Origin: an uncultured Selenomonadales bacterium
GTDB taxonomy: Bacteria > Bacillota_C > Negativicutes > Selenomonadales > Selenomonadaceae
DNA: 13,036 bases
Assembly (NCBI GenBank): GCA_946407175.1
Contig: CAMJNB010000005.1
Span: 1-13,036, forward strand
Reading direction: 5' to 3'
This document shows, one piece after another, positions 12,759 to 13,036 of this stretch (positions are counted from its first letter, which is position 1; every line of letters starts with the position of its first letter). Made by a program: the position numbers and the translations under genes. Below the pieces are notes generated by a model that saw only the letters and a list, made by a program, of their open reading frames with translations, was not told the origin of the DNA and made no database searches.

Positions 12759-13036
12759 ATGGATTATTTGCTGGTGATTTTGGCAACGGTAGCGGTAATA
12801 TTCGGCGGGAAGGCATTTTGGGACTGGAAAAAAAATCGAACGCCGCGCCTTGAATTGGGAGAACTTGAAGAGGAACGCGCAGAATATTTGCAAGAAAACT
12901 TTGAGAAGGCGTTGGAAGATTTCAAGTACATAGAAGAGGCACGAAAGACAATAAGCGACAGAGAACTTTCGGCGCAACTGGCTAATTTGCAGAAGGTAGC
13001 GGGGAATTTAATATCGCACTTGGAAAAAAATCCTGA
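12759..13036 (+). CDS. XpaC-like (5-bromo-4-chloroindolyl phosphate hydrolysis) family protein, N-terminal fragment
   Basis: Ninety-two codons are visible before the right edge. The protein starts M-D-Y-L-L-V-I-L-A-T-V with one membrane segment (about 3-20), then W-D-W-K-K-N-R. A charged helical region follows, with A-L-E-D-F-K-Y-I-E-E-A-R-K near 52-64, I-S-D-R-E-L-S-A-Q-L and L-I-S-H-L-E-K-N-P at the end. The pattern of paired helices and a terminal E-K-N-P resembles XpaC family proteins, which often sit beside telA/tellurite-resistance genes. Their biochemical role is unclear. ATG 12759 is eight bases after a perfect AGGAGG. A telA-like gene just outside the right edge would support the call. 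Confidence 0.6.
   Translation, partial: MDYLLVILATVAVIFGGKAFWDWKKNRTPRLELGELEEERAEYLQENFEKALEDFKYIEEARKTISDRELSAQLANLQKVAGNLISHLEKNP

Noticed and set aside
12636..12977. N-terminal extension of the methyltransferase frame up to 12977
   Set aside because: The upstream residues look like noise, overlap the divergent XpaC-like gene, and a TTG with a good ribosome site sits where family proteins begin.

Overview
The window looks like a bacterial chromosome segment from a low-to-moderate GC member of the Firmicutes in the broad sense. I guess an anaerobic Negativicutes-like lineage from gene content: a PflX-family radical SAM protein, an anaerobic-type cobyrinate diamide synthase, hybrid histidine kinases with SBP_bac_3 or PAS sensors, and an XpaC-like protein. 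Strong AGGAGG-type ribosome sites and frequent TTG starts fit this, but no marker fixes the taxon.

Layout. A minus-strand block fills 1..5234. In transcription order it encodes a family 1 solute-binding lipoprotein, MurG, a membrane-anchored polysaccharide deacetylase, a PflX-type radical SAM protein, a secreted protein of unknown function, and the first 26 codons of a probable speD. A 164-bp divergent regulatory region (5235..5398) carries two near-consensus sigma70-type promoters and a perfect 15-bp palindrome. From it runs a plus-strand pair of hybrid histidine kinases (5399..9744), one with an extracytoplasmic SBP_bac_3 sensor and one soluble with PAS sensing. Convergent to them, on the minus strand, is a DNA adenine methyltransferase followed by cbiA with a 4-nt stop/start overlap (9766..12635). 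A divergent XpaC-like gene enters the right edge.

How the genes work together. murG and the deacetylase act on the cell envelope. The solute-binding protein and the SBP_bac_3 kinase share one divergent control region and may form a nutrient-sensing module. Neither kinase has an HPt protein or separate response regulator in the window. cbiA is an isolated step of corrinoid synthesis coupled to an apparently orphan methyltransferase.

The most unusual signal is a dispersed family of degenerate 7-bp tandem repeats. Arrays of differing unit sequence, always with period 7, occupy six gene borders (99..133, 2201..2221, 3000..3034, 4182..4209, 7624..7672 and, more decayed, 9751..9792). Three arrays share the same 3' cap, GCTAACAAAG, and in two of these the cap leads straight into a Shine-Dalgarno sequence. 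One array of eight heptamers plus the cap heptamer (63 nt) lies in frame inside cbiA and encodes the linker between its two domains. Other arrays supply stop codons or C-terminal residues. They resemble in form the heptanucleotide STRR repeats of filamentous cyanobacteria, but I know of no description in this type of organism.

No gap exceeds 300 bp. I saw no tRNA, rRNA, CRISPR array, insertion sequence or convincing intrinsic terminator.
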